From assembly GCF_900323885.1 (NCBI RefSeq), contig NZ_OOHJ01000018.1:1054001-1118000 (forward strand): 64,000 bases of DNA, written 5' to 3'. Position 1 is the first letter of the stretch. Each line of letters begins with the position of its first letter. Below the pieces are notes generated by a model that was not told the DNA's origin, did no database searches, and worked only from the letters and a program-made list of their open reading frames with translations. Origin of the DNA: [Actinomadura] parvosata subsp. kistnae. Its GTDB lineage: Bacteria > Actinomycetota > Actinomycetes > Streptosporangiales > Streptosporangiaceae. The translations under genes were made by a program, and so were the position numbers. Shown here piece by piece: positions 24,521-33,198 of the stretch.

Positions 24521-27500
24521 GTGTCGTCTGAGTCGTCGCGGACAAACCCGCTGGCAAGCTTTGGTCAGAACGAGTGGCTTGTCGACGAGCTGTACCAGAA
24601 GTACCTCCAAGATCCAGAGTCTGTCGACAAGGCCTGGTGGAACTTCTTCGCTGACTACAACCCTGATTACGGACCGGGCCGAACCCCGGTCAGGGAGGCG
24701 GCGAACGGCACGGTGACCGCGCCCGCTCCTCCCCAGACCCCGAAGGCGCCACCCAAGGCGCCACCCGCGGCCGAAAAGCCGAAGCAGCCCGCCACCCCGG
24801 TGCCCAAGGGCGCCGAGGAGGTCAAGCTGCGCGGCGCCGCGGCCCGCACCGCCGCCAACATGGACCTCTCCCTTGCGGTCCCGACGGCGACCAGCGTGCG
24901 GGCCATCCCGGCCAAGCTGCTCATCGACAACCGCATTGTGATCAACAATCACCTCAAGCGGGGCCGCGGCGGCAAGGTCTCCTTCACGCACCTGATCGGG
25001 TTCGCGATCGTCAAGGCGCTGAAGGCCATGCCGGAGATGAACTACTCCTACGCCGAGATCGACGGCAAGCCGACGCTCGTCAAGCCCGAGCACGTCGGCT
25101 TCGGCCTCGCGATCGACGTCCAGAAGAGCAACGGCGAGCGCCAGCTCCTCGTGCCCTCCATCAAGGGCGCCGAGGAGATGGACTTCCGCCAGTTCTGGAT
25201 GGCCTATGAGGAGGTCGTCCGCAAGGCCCGCGCCGGCAAGCTCGGCGTCGACGACTTCTCCGGCACCACGATCTCCCTCACCAACCCCGGCACGATCGGC
25301 ACCGTCCACTCCGTGCCGCGCCTCATGCCCGGCCAGGGCACGATCATCGGCGTCGGCGCGATGGAATACCCGGCCGAATACCAGGGGGCCTCCCCCGACA
25401 CGCTCTCGCGCCTGGCCGTCTCCAAGGTCATGACGCTGACCAGCACCTACGACCACCGGATCATCCAGGGCGCCCAGTCGGGCGACTTCCTGCGCCAGAT
25501 CCACCGGCTGCTGCTCGGCGAGGACGGCTTCTACGACGAGATCTTCGAGGCGCTGCGGATCCCGTACGAGCCGGTCCGCTGGGTCCAGGACATCTCGGCC
25601 ACCCACGACGACGACGTGGCCAAGTCCGCGCGCGTGATCGAGCTGATCCACGCCTACCGCGTCCGCGGCCACCTGATGGCCGAGACGGACCCGCTGGAGT
25701 ACAAGCAGCGCAAGCACCCCGACCTCGACATCCAGTCGCACGGCCTGACGCTGTGGGACCTCGAGCGCGAGTTCGCGACGGGCGGCTTCGGCGGCAAGCC
25801 GCTGATGAAGCTGCGCGACATCCTGGGCGTGCTGCGTGACTCCTACTGCCGCACCGTCGGCATCGAGTACATGCACATCCAGAACCCCGAGGAGAGGGCC
25901 TGGATCCAGGCGCGGGTGGAGAAGCCGCACAAGTCGCCCGAGCGCGACGAGCAGCTCAACATCCTGTCCCGGCTCAACACCGCCGAGGCGTTCGAGACGT
26001 TCCTGCAGACGAAGTTCGTCGGCCAGAAGCGCTTCTCGCTGGAGGGCGGCGAGTCCCTGATCCCGCTGCTCGACTCCGTGATCAGCGACGCCGCCGACGA
26101 GGGCCTCGACGAGGTCGTCATCGGCATGGCGCACCGCGGCCGCCTCAACGTCCTGGCCAACATCGTGGGCAAGTCCTACGCCCAGATCTTCGGCGAGTTC
26201 GAGGGCAACATCGACCCGCGCACGGCGCACGGCTCCGGCGACGTGAAGTACCACCTCGGCGCCACCGGCACGTTCACCGCGCCGAGCGGCAAGACGATCA
26301 CCGCGTCCGTGGTCGCCAACCCCTCCCACCTGGAGGCGGTCGACCCGGTCCTGGAGGGCGTCGTCCGCGCGAAGCAGGACCTTCTTGAGCGCGGCGAGGA
26401 GGGCTTCACCGTCCTGCCCGTCCTCATCCACGGCGACGCGGCCTTCGCCGGCCAGGGCGTCGTGGCCGAGACCCTCAACCTGTCGCAGCTGCGCGGCTAC
26501 CGCACCGGCGGCACCGTGCACGTGGTCGTCAACAACCAGGTCGGCTTCACCACCTCGCCCGCCTCCTCCCGCTCCTCGGTCTACGCGACCGACGTGGCGC
26601 GGATGATCCAGGCGCCGATCTTCCACGTCAACGGCGACGACCCCGAGGCCGTGGTCCGCGTGGGCGAACTGGCCTACGAGTACCGCCAGGCGTTCCGCAA
26701 GGACGTCGTCATCGACCTCATCTGCTACCGCCGCCGCGGCCACAACGAGGGCGACAACCCCGCCTTCACCCAGCCGCTGATGTACGACCTGATCGACGCC
26801 AAGCGCTCCACCCGCAAGCTCTACACCGAGGCGCTGATCGGCCGGGGCGACATCACGGTCGAGGAGGCCGAGTCCGCGCTGCGCGACTACCAGGCCAAGC
26901 TGGAGCAGGCGTTCACCGAGACGCGCGAGGCGGCGAAGAAGCCGGCCGAGGCGGCCGCGATGCGGGTGCCCCCGACCGAGGTCGTCAAGTGGTCCCACGA
27001 CGACACGCCGACCGGCATCACGCACGAGACGCTCAAGCGCATCGTCGACACCCAGCTCAACCTCCCCGAGGGCTTCACGCCGCACCCGCGCCTGGCGCCG
27101 GTGCTGCAGCGCCGCGGCCAGATGGTCGAGCAGGACGCGATCGACTGGGCGATGGGCGAGACGCTGGCCTTCGGCTCGCTGCTGATGGACGGCCACCCGG
27201 TCCGCCTCGTCGGACAGGACTCCCGGCGCGGCACGTTCACCCAGCGCCACGCCGTCCTGGTCGACCGCATGACCGGCGCCGACCACACGCCGCTCAAGAC
27301 CTTCAACCAGGGCACCACGAAGTTCTACGTCTACGACTCGCTGCTGAGCGAGTTCGCGGCGCTCGGCTTCGAGTACGGCTACAGCGTCGTCCGTCCTGAC
27401 GCCCTGGTCTGCTGGGAGGCGCAGTTCGGCGACTTCGTCAACGGCGCCCAGACGATCATCGACGAGTTCATCTCGTCGGGCGAGCAGAAGTGGGGCCAGA

Positions 27501-28168
27501 AGTCCTCCGTCGTGCTGCTGCTGCCGCACGGCTACGAGGGCCAGGGCCCCGACCACTCCTCGGCCCGCATCGAGCGTTTCCTCCAGGTCTGCGCGCTCGA
27601 CAACATGACGGTCGCGCAGCCCACCACCCCGGCCAACTACTTCCACCTGCTGCGCTGGCAGGTGGAGTCGGAGCGGCACAAGCCGCTGGTGGTCTTCACG
27701 CCCAAGTCGCTGCTGCGCCACAAGGCGGCCACGTCGAAGGCGTCCGACTTCACCTCGGGCTCCTTCCAGCCGGTCCTGGGCGACGCCACGGCCGACCCGG
27801 CCAAGGTCACCAAGGTCGTGCTCACCTCCGGCAGGCTCTACTACGACCTGGCGGCGCGGCGCGACAAGGACGGCCGCGACGACGTCGCGATCGTGCGGCT
27901 GGAGCGCCTCTACCCGTTCCCGTCCGAGGAGCTCGCCGCCGAGCTGTCCCGGTACGGCGACCAGGTGGAGCTGATCTGGGCGCAGGACGAGCCGGCCAAC
28001 ATGGGCCCGTGGCCGTACCTCACGCTCAAGATGGCCGAAGACCCGCAGACGCTGGGCGGCCGGGCGGTGCGGCGCGTGTCGCGCACGCCCAACAGCTCGC
28101 CGGCGACCGGGTCGCACAACTCCCACGACACGGAGCTCGAGGAGATCCTGCACCAGATCTTCGGCTGA
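24521..28168 (+). CDS. kgd: Multifunctional 2-oxoglutarate dehydrogenase/decarboxylase (E2o-E1o fusion)
   Basis: A 1,215-residue TCA-cycle enzyme of the actinobacterial KGD/OdhA type. An E2-like succinyltransferase domain with TSTYDHRIIQGAQSGDFLRQ comes first, then the thiamine-diphosphate E1 domain (GMAHRGRLNVLANIVGKSYA, HGDAAFAGQGVVAETLN, CYRRRGHNEGDNPAFTQP, VGQDSRRGTFTQRHAV). There is no lipoyl domain, as usual for the fusion; lipoyl is supplied in trans. N-terminal FGQNEWLVDELYQKYLQDP is the family opening. A TTG at 24467 extends the frame by 18 codons, but GTG 24521 has GGAAGAGGG upstream and matches typical starts (SSESSRTNPLASFG). A strong hairpin follows. Confidence 0.96.
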   Translation: MSSESSRTNPLASFGQNEWLVDELYQKYLQDPESVDKAWWNFFADYNPDYGPGRTPVREAANGTVTAPAPPQTPKAPPKAPPAAEKPKQPATPVPKGAEEVKLRGAAARTAANMDLSLAVPTATSVRAIPAKLLIDNRIVINNHLKRGRGGKVSFTHLIGFAIVKALKAMPEMNYSYAEIDGKPTLVKPEHVGFGLAIDVQKSNGERQLLVPSIKGAEEMDFRQFWMAYEEVVRKARAGKLGVDDFSGTTISLTNPGTIGTVHSVPRLMPGQGTIIGVGAMEYPAEYQGASPDTLSRLAVSKVMTLTSTYDHRIIQGAQSGDFLRQIHRLLLGEDGFYDEIFEALRIPYEPVRWVQDISATHDDDVAKSARVIELIHAYRVRGHLMAETDPLEYKQRKHPDLDIQSHGLTLWDLEREFATGGFGGKPLMKLRDILGVLRDSYCRTVGIEYMHIQNPEERAWIQARVEKPHKSPERDEQLNILSRLNTAEAFETFLQTKFVGQKRFSLEGGESLIPLLDSVISDAADEGLDEVVIGMAHRGRLNVLANIVGKSYAQIFGEFEGNIDPRTAHGSGDVKYHLGATGTFTAPSGKTITASVVANPSHLEAVDPVLEGVVRAKQDLLERGEEGFTVLPVLIHGDAAFAGQGVVAETLNLSQLRGYRTGGTVHVVVNNQVGFTTSPASSRSSVYATDVARMIQAPIFHVNGDDPEAVVRVGELAYEYRQAFRKDVVIDLICYRRRGHNEGDNPAFTQPLMYDLIDAKRSTRKLYTEALIGRGDITVEEAESALRDYQAKLEQAFTETREAAKKPAEAAAMRVPPTEVVKWSHDDTPTGITHETLKRIVDTQLNLPEGFTPHPRLAPVLQRRGQMVEQDAIDWAMGETLAFGSLLMDGHPVRLVGQDSRRGTFTQRHAVLVDRMTGADHTPLKTFNQGTTKFYVYDSLLSEFAALGFEYGYSVVRPDALVCWEAQFGDFVNGAQTIIDEFISSGEQKWGQKSSVVLLLPHGYEGQGPDHSSARIERFLQVCALDNMTVAQPTTPANYFHLLRWQVESERHKPLVVFTPKSLLRHKAATSKASDFTSGSFQPVLGDATADPAKVTKVVLTSGRLYYDLAARRDKDGRDDVAIVRLERLYPFPSEELAAELSRYGDQVELIWAQDEPANMGPWPYLTLKMAEDPQTLGGRAVRRVSRTPNSSPATGSHNSHDTELEEILHQIFG

Positions 28169-28182
28169 GCCACCGTCGTCCA

Positions 28183-28217
28183 GAGCCCCCGGCCCGCCGA
28201 TCGGCGGCCGGGGGCTC
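28183..28217 (+). terminator. Strong hairpin terminator after kgd
   Basis: GAGCCCCCGG pairs with CCGGGGGCTC, with an inner CCGCCG/CGGCGG stem. It begins 14 bases after the stop. No T-run. Confidence 0.75.
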
Positions 28218-28281
28218 ACTGCTGCCCGGGCAGGCTAAAGTGCAGGTCCGGGCCCCTTTCTGAACCTGCGAATGGAGAGCG

Positions 28282-28461
28282 ATGTACTTCACCGATCGGG
28301 GGATCGAAGAGCTGGTCGAGCGCCGCGGCGAGGAGGAGGTCAGCCTGTTGTGGCTGGGCGAGCGGCTGCGCGAGTTCGTCGATCTCAACCCCGAGTTCGA
28401 GACGCCGATCGAGCGGCTGGCCACGTGGCTGGCGCGCCTCGACGACGACGAGGACGACTGA
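28282..28461 (+). CDS. DUF6104 family small acidic protein
   Basis: A 59-residue gene: MYFTDRGIEELVERRGEEEV at the start, LWLGERLREFVDLNPEFE in the middle and WLARLDDDEDD at the end. I recognise this as the conserved small DUF6104 protein often found just after the kgd gene in actinomycetes. GGAGAGCG precedes the ATG. Acidic tail, no membrane segment. Function unknown. Confidence 0.85.
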   Translation: MYFTDRGIEELVERRGEEEVSLLWLGERLREFVDLNPEFETPIERLATWLARLDDDEDD

Positions 28462-28501
28462 CCGCCCCGCGACTTCCCTCGCGAAGTCGTAGTCTCGAAT
28501 A

Positions 28502-28547
28502 ACGCGATACATCTTGAGATTCGCCGAGACGCGACATATCGTGAGTT
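28502..28547. promoter_or_regulatory. Imperfect 19-bp direct repeat, PadR operator candidate
   Basis: ACGCGATACATCTTGAGAT at 28502-28520 recurs as ACGCGACATATCGTGAGTT at 28529-28547, a 27-base period. It precedes the DUF4097-PadR operon, whose PadR product is the obvious candidate binder. Confidence 0.5.
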
Positions 28548-28585
28548 ATGGAGAACCGGTGTCGCCTAGAGAGGGGCGGGGGATC

Positions 28586-29389
28586 ATGCAGCAATGGACG
28601 ATCGACGAGCCAGGACAGCTGACGTTCGGCGACGTGGAGTCGCTGGACGTCCGCATCGTCGCCGGCCGGCTCGACGTGCTCGCCAGCGACGGCCCGGCCA
28701 CCCTGGAGATCGCCGAGATCGAGCCGGCCTCACCGCTGACCGTCACCTACGACGAGGCCACCCGCTCGCTCACCATCGCCGACCGCGACCTCACCTGGGA
28801 CGGCGTGCTCGGCTGGCTGCGCCGCGACCGGCGCCGATCCGTGCTGTCCATCGCCGTGCCCAAGAGCTGCCGGGTCAAGGCGGGCGTGGTGTCCGCACCC
28901 GCCGTCCTGGCCGGGTTCGAGAGATCCACGCACGTCAAGAGCGTCTCCGGTGACGTCGTCCTCGACGGGGTCAGCGGCGACGTCGCCGCCAACACCGTCT
29001 CAGGGGCCGTCGAGACCCGGGCCATGGAAGGCGACCTGTCGTTCGTCAGCATCTCCGGCGACCTCACCGTCGCCGACGGCGTCCCCCACCGGCTGAAAGC
29101 CAACACCGTCTCCGGCCGGATCACCGCGGATCTCACCCTGCGACCGACGGGTCACGTCACGTTCAACAGCGTCTCCGGTGACATCCTGGTCAGGCTGCCG
29201 GAGAACGTGGAGGCGGACGTCAGCATCAGATCCACCTCCGGCAGGCTGGTCAGCACGTTCGAGGAACTGTCCAACACGAGCGCCCCCGCGGCGAAGTCGC
29301 TGTCGGGGCGGCTGGGTGGCGGCATGGCCTCCCTGTCGGCGATCACGGTCTCCGGCGAGGTCACGCTGCTCAAGGGAGAGAAGGAATGA
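28586..29389 (+). CDS. DUF4097 family beta-repeat protein
   Basis: A 267-residue protein built of repeated beta motifs with recurring SVSGDV, TVSGAV, SISGDL, TVSGRI, SVSGDI and TVSGEV turns, the mark of the DUF4097/adhesin-like right-handed beta structure. No signal peptide, so probably cytoplasmic. The frame opens upstream, but ATG 28586 has GGCGGGGGATC before it. Its stop overlaps the PadR start by four bases. DUF4097-PadR pairs are common in actinomycetes and Firmicutes, sometimes tied to envelope stress; the role here is not known. Confidence 0.88.
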   Translation: MQQWTIDEPGQLTFGDVESLDVRIVAGRLDVLASDGPATLEIAEIEPASPLTVTYDEATRSLTIADRDLTWDGVLGWLRRDRRRSVLSIAVPKSCRVKAGVVSAPAVLAGFERSTHVKSVSGDVVLDGVSGDVAANTVSGAVETRAMEGDLSFVSISGDLTVADGVPHRLKANTVSGRITADLTLRPTGHVTFNSVSGDILVRLPENVEADVSIRSTSGRLVSTFEELSNTSAPAAKSLSGRLGGGMASLSAITVSGEVTLLKGEKE

Positions 29390-30141
29390 GCCCTGTCTTC
29401 GGTCACGGCCGGCTCCGGCTGTACCTGCTCAAGCTGCTGGAAGAGAGCCCGCGCCATGGCTACGAGGTCATCCGGCTGCTCCAGGACCGCTTCCTCGGCG
29501 TGTACTCGCCCTCTCCCGGCACCATCTACCCGCGCCTGGCCCGCCTGGAAGAAGAGGGCCTGGTCACGCACGAGGTGGTCGAGGGCAAGAAGGTGTTCTC
29601 CATCACCGACAAGGGCCGCGAAGAGCTGAACGCCCGGCTCGACGAGCTCGACGACCTGGAGCAGGAGATCTCCGCCTCCGTCCGCGACATCGCCCGCGAG
29701 GTCAAGGAGGACGTGCGCGACACCGTCAAGTCGCTGCGCGAAGAGCTGACCCGCATGGCCAAGGACGTCCGCACCGGCGCCGCCGAGGACACCCGGCGGC
29801 TGCGCGACAAGCAGAAGGAAGAGCTCAAGCGGCTGCGCGACCAGCAGAAACGCCAGTGGATGGAGCACGCCTACCACTGGCAGGACGAAGGCGAGCGGCT
29901 CACCAAGGAATGGCGCCGGATCTGGTCGGAAGTCTGGACCACCCTCGGCGGCACCCCCGCCGGCGGCTCCTCCGCCAACCGGGCCGAGCTCGACGCCGAG
30001 CTGGGCGAGCTGCTCGCCGACTTCGTGGCGCGGGCGCGCGAGGACGCCTCCAACGCCCGGCTGACGCCGGAGAAGCTGGCCGAGCTCCGCACGACGCTCG
30101 ACGAGACGACCCGCCGCATCCACGACATCCTCGACCGCTGA
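29386..30141 (+). CDS. PadR family transcriptional regulator with long coiled-coil region
   Basis: A 251-residue PadR protein. The winged helix is LYLLKLLEESPRHGYEVIRLLQDRFLGVYSPSPGTIYPRLARLEEEGLV, followed by a long highly charged helical stretch (REVKEDVRDTVKSLREELTRMAKDV) far longer than in minimal PadR proteins and likely a coiled coil for dimerisation. Translationally coupled to the DUF4097 gene. Likely autoregulates through the repeat at 28502. Confidence 0.92.
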   Translation: MSPVFGHGRLRLYLLKLLEESPRHGYEVIRLLQDRFLGVYSPSPGTIYPRLARLEEEGLVTHEVVEGKKVFSITDKGREELNARLDELDDLEQEISASVRDIAREVKEDVRDTVKSLREELTRMAKDVRTGAAEDTRRLRDKQKEELKRLRDQQKRQWMEHAYHWQDEGERLTKEWRRIWSEVWTTLGGTPAGGSSANRAELDAELGELLADFVARAREDASNARLTPEKLAELRTTLDETTRRIHDILDR

Positions 30142-30186
30142 CCAACCGGGGAGCCGCGCCCCTCCCCCGGCCCACCGGGAGCGCCC

Positions 30187-30765
30187 TCTCCTCACCGGCC
30201 CCTACCGAGGAGCACCACACCCTGCCTGCCCGCGGAGGAGCATCGCCGCCTCCAGCCGCTGCCTCCTCCAGCCGCAGGCCTCGCCACACGTCGGCCCGGC
30301 AGGCGTGGTGGGTGCTCGCCTGTCCAGGCACGCCAGCCCGCCAGATACGCCAGCCCGCCAGGCACGCCGGCCCACCATCTCCTCACCGGCCCCTACCGAG
30401 GAGCACCGCACCCTGCCTGCCGCGCGGAGGAGCATCGCCGCCTCCAGCCGCTGCCTCCGCCAGCCGCAAGCCTCGCCACACGTCGGCCCGGGCAGGCGTG
30501 GTCGGCGCGCGCCTGATCAGGCACGGCCGGCCCGCCAGATACGCCAGCCCGCCAGGCACGCCGGCCCACCAGGCACGCCGGCCCGCCATCTCCTCACCGG
30601 CCCCTACCGAGGAGCACCACACCCGGCCTGCCCGCGGAGGAGCATCGCCGCCTCCAGCCGCTGCCTCCGCCAGCCGCAGGCCTCGCCACACGTCGGCCCG
30701 GGCAGGCGTGGTGGGTGCGCGCCTGGCCAGGCACGGCCGGCCCGCCAGGCACGGCTCCGGGCCGT
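30187..30765. repeat. Three tandem copies of a 190-210 bp GC-rich repeat in a convergent gap
   Basis: Copies start at 30187, 30378 and 30589 (TCTCCTCACCGGCCCCTACC), giving lengths of 191, 211 and about 177 bases. Each contains CGGAGGAGCATCGCCGCCTC and ends in runs of CAGCCCGCCAGGCACGCCGG. They fill the 630-base gap between the PadR gene and the convergent MpaB gene. Both strands stay open over parts of it, but nothing reads like a known protein and no start/ribosome pair supports a gene. Confidence 0.85.
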
Positions 30766-30772
30766 CGGCTGG

Positions 30773-31636
30773 TCAGGCGGAAAGGCGTCCCGTGTGTCGG
30801 CGGCGGCGGAGGGAGCTGCGCGCGGCCCTCCTGGCGTGATAGGCGATCGGCATGTACCGCAGCCGCTCGGGCAGCCGCGGCGTCACCATCGCCACCGCAT
30901 GCCCGAGATGCCGCAACCGCCGCTCCTCCCGGGCGGTCCACCGCAGCCCAAGCTTCTCCCGCACGGCGGGCGGCAGGGTGCCGACGGTGACGAAGTAGGT
31001 GAACTCGCCCGCCCCGGCACCCACCGGCGTCCACAGCCGGCGCAGCGGCGCGGGCAACCGGGGCGGCGCGGGCGCGCCGCGCATCACCGTCAGCACGTCG
31101 AGCGCGGTCGCGTGCGCCTCCAGCCGCCCGCGCACCATCTCCTCGAAGTAGCGCCAGAACGCGTCCAGGTCCGCCGGCATCTCCCGCTCGGGCACCCGCA
31201 GAATGGCCCCGAGCTGCCGCGACTCGGCGTAGAGCCGCCGCTCCTGCGCCGGCGTGAACGGCGTGCCGAAGTACCGGTTGAGCGCGATGAACCGCTCGAA
31301 CAACGACAGGTGCACCCACGCCCACGCCTCGCCGTTCAGCGCATGGTAGTGCCTGCCCTGCTCGTCCACGCCGCTGATCGGCTTGTGCAGCTCCCTGAGC
31401 CGCTGCCCCTCGGCGGGGCCGTCCGGCCCGCCGTAGACCCATTTCTGCACGGACGCGAGCGTGCGCTCCAGCCGCCCCCAAGGGTCGGCCTTGTACGTGG
31501 AGTGCTCGGCGACCGCGGCCCCGACGGCCGGATGCATCGTCTGGAGGACCAGCGCGCTGCCGGCCACGAGCAGGTTGCGGTACTCGCCGGCGGTGTCCCA
31601 GTGCATCGAACCTGGGCCGAACGGCTCAACGTCCAT
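30773..31636 (-). CDS. MpaB-type (DUF2236) oxygenase
   Basis: A 287-residue protein of the oxygenase MpaB/DUF2236 family (latex-clearing protein relatives, heme-binding). PGSMHWDTAGEYRNLLVAGSALVLQTMHPAVGAAV is the family opening; the heme-region His residues lie in LQTMHPAV and AEHSTYKADPWGR; HYHALNGEAWAWVH and FYTPA-like LNRYFGTPFTPAQE follow. The frame opens at 31681, but ATG 31636 has AGGAGG eight bases before it. Cytoplasmic; substrate unknown. Confidence 0.88.
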   Translation of the reverse strand: MDVEPFGPGSMHWDTAGEYRNLLVAGSALVLQTMHPAVGAAVAEHSTYKADPWGRLERTLASVQKWVYGGPDGPAEGQRLRELHKPISGVDEQGRHYHALNGEAWAWVHLSLFERFIALNRYFGTPFTPAQERRLYAESRQLGAILRVPEREMPADLDAFWRYFEEMVRGRLEAHATALDVLTVMRGAPAPPRLPAPLRRLWTPVGAGAGEFTYFVTVGTLPPAVREKLGLRWTAREERRLRHLGHAVAMVTPRLPERLRYMPIAYHARRAARSSLRRRRHTGRLSA

Positions 31637-31712
31637 GATGACTGCCTCCTGGGTGCTACAACCCCATTCCTCTTGTATCACCCAGGAGGGTCACAAGTAA
31701 CCCTTCACTTAC

Positions 31713-32669
31713 TCAAACCGTGAAGACGACCTTCCCGAAGATCTCCCCGGCCTCCATGGCGGCGAAGCCGTCCCGCGCCTCGGCCAGCGGCAGCACCCGG
31801 TCGACCACCGGCCGCAGCCCCGTCTGCTCCAGGAACACCGCCAGCCGCCCCAATTGCTCCCGCGTCCCCATCGTCGTGCCGACGACCGAGAGCTGCAGGA
31901 AGAAGACCCGGTTGAGGTCGGCCGGCGGCACCGCGCCACTCGTGGCCCCCGACACCACGATGCGCCCGCCGGGCTTGAGCGACTTGAGCGAATGGTCCCA
32001 CGTGGCCTGCCCCACGGTCTCCATGACCGCGTCCACCCGCTCGGGCAGCCGCGCGCCCGGCTCGAACACCTGGTCGGCGCCCAGCTCCCGCGCCCGCTCC
32101 CGCTTCTCCTCCGAACGGCTGGTCGCCCACACCCGGTAACCCCCGGCGCGGCCGAGCGCGATCAGCGCCGTCGCCACTCCCCCGCCGGCCCCCTGCACGA
32201 GCACGGTCGAGCCGGGCTGCAGCCCGGCCTTGTCGAACAACATCCGGTACGCGGTCAGCCAGGCCGTCGGCAGGCAGGCCGCGTCCTCGAAGCTGAGCGC
32301 CGCGGGCTTCGGCACCAGGTTGCGGCGCGGCACGGCCACCCGTTCGGCGAACGTGCCGTCGTACATCTCCGACAGCAGCGTCCGCTTCGGATCGAGCGTC
32401 TCGTCGGCACCCGTGCCGATCACGGAGTGCACGATGACCTCGTTCCCGTCCTCGTCCACGCCGGCGGCGTCGCAGCCGAGCACGATCGGCAGCCGGTCCT
32501 GCCTGATGCCGACGCCCTTCAGCGTCCACAGGTCGTGGTGGTTGAGCGCGGCCGCCCGTACGGAGACGGTCGTCCACCCGTCGGGCACCTTCGGCTCGGG
32601 GCGCTCGCCCAGCGTCAGGCCGGCGAGCGGGTTGTCGGGATCGGTCTGTGTGGCGGTTACGGCGAACAT
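31713..32669 (-). CDS. Zinc-binding dehydrogenase family (MDR) oxidoreductase
   Basis: A 318-residue MDR protein: AAALNHHDLWTLKG, LGCDAAGVDEDGNEV, VLVQGAGGGVATALIALGRAGG (cofactor site) and GGRIVVSGATSG. The classical structural-zinc cysteines are absent, so it is probably a zinc-free NADPH enoyl or quinone reductase. ATG start with GGGTGCGGCC upstream. Single gene; followed on the same strand by the MpaB gene after 76 bases, so the two might share a message. Confidence 0.85.
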   Translation of the reverse strand: MFAVTATQTDPDNPLAGLTLGERPEPKVPDGWTTVSVRAAALNHHDLWTLKGVGIRQDRLPIVLGCDAAGVDEDGNEVIVHSVIGTGADETLDPKRTLLSEMYDGTFAERVAVPRRNLVPKPAALSFEDAACLPTAWLTAYRMLFDKAGLQPGSTVLVQGAGGGVATALIALGRAGGYRVWATSRSEEKRERARELGADQVFEPGARLPERVDAVMETVGQATWDHSLKSLKPGGRIVVSGATSGAVPPADLNRVFFLQLSVVGTTMGTREQLGRLAVFLEQTGLRPVVDRVLPLAEARDGFAAMEAGEIFGKVVFTV

Positions 32670-32800
32670 GGCCGCACCCTACTTCAGCCCCACCCCTCAA
32701 CCCGGAACCCCCACCACACCGCCCCAAACCACCACCACCCCCGAATCCCCCTTGCCCGCTCCGATCCAGACCCGCCACCGCACCTCCGCCCCACCCTCCA

Positions 32801-32930
32801 CGAGCCAGGGAACCACCACCCCACGCCCGCCAGCCGCGGCACGAGCCAGGGGACCACGACCCCACGCCCGCCAGCCGTGGCACGAGCCAGGGGACCACCA
32901 CCCCACGCCCGCCAGCCGTGGCACGAGCCA
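32801..32930. repeat. 41-bp tandem repeat, three copies plus a stub
   Basis: Unit starting CGAGCCAGGGGACCACCACC occurs at 32801, 32842 and 32883, with a seven-base stub at 32924. Copies differ at one to three positions. Located in the 530-base gap 32670-33198 between two minus-strand genes. Confidence 0.9.
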
Positions 32931-32979
32931 AACCGCCGCCACCCACCCCGCACTCCGCCGCCATGCTCCTTCGCCCACG

Positions 32980-33036
32980 CCAGTCCCTGCATCACGGGCC
33001 AGCCCCTGCATCACGCGCCAGCCCCTGCATCACCGG
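32980..33036. repeat. 19-bp tandem repeat, three copies
   Basis: Unit CCAGCCCCTGCATCACSGG at 32980, 32999 and 33018. Follows the 41-bp repeat in the same gap. The rest of the gap is C-rich with no credible gene. Confidence 0.85.
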
Positions 33037-33198
33037 CCAAGCCGCGCCACCCAAGCGCGTCCACTCGCAGCATGAGCCAAGCCACCCACCACCCACGCCA
33101 GCCCCCGCGTCACGAGCCATAACGCACCGGCTACCCACCCAGGACAGGGGCCGAGCACCTCACACCCGCAGTCCGGCCGACCTCCCCGCCCCCAGACC

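Noticed and set aside
24320..28219. 1,299-codon minus-strand frame opposite kgd
   Set aside because: Antisense shadow of a highly GC-biased gene; kgd motifs on the plus strand are unambiguous.
30187..30765. Genes on either strand within the 200-bp repeats
   Set aside because: Frames exist only because of composition; starts lack ribosome sites and no copy matches a known protein.
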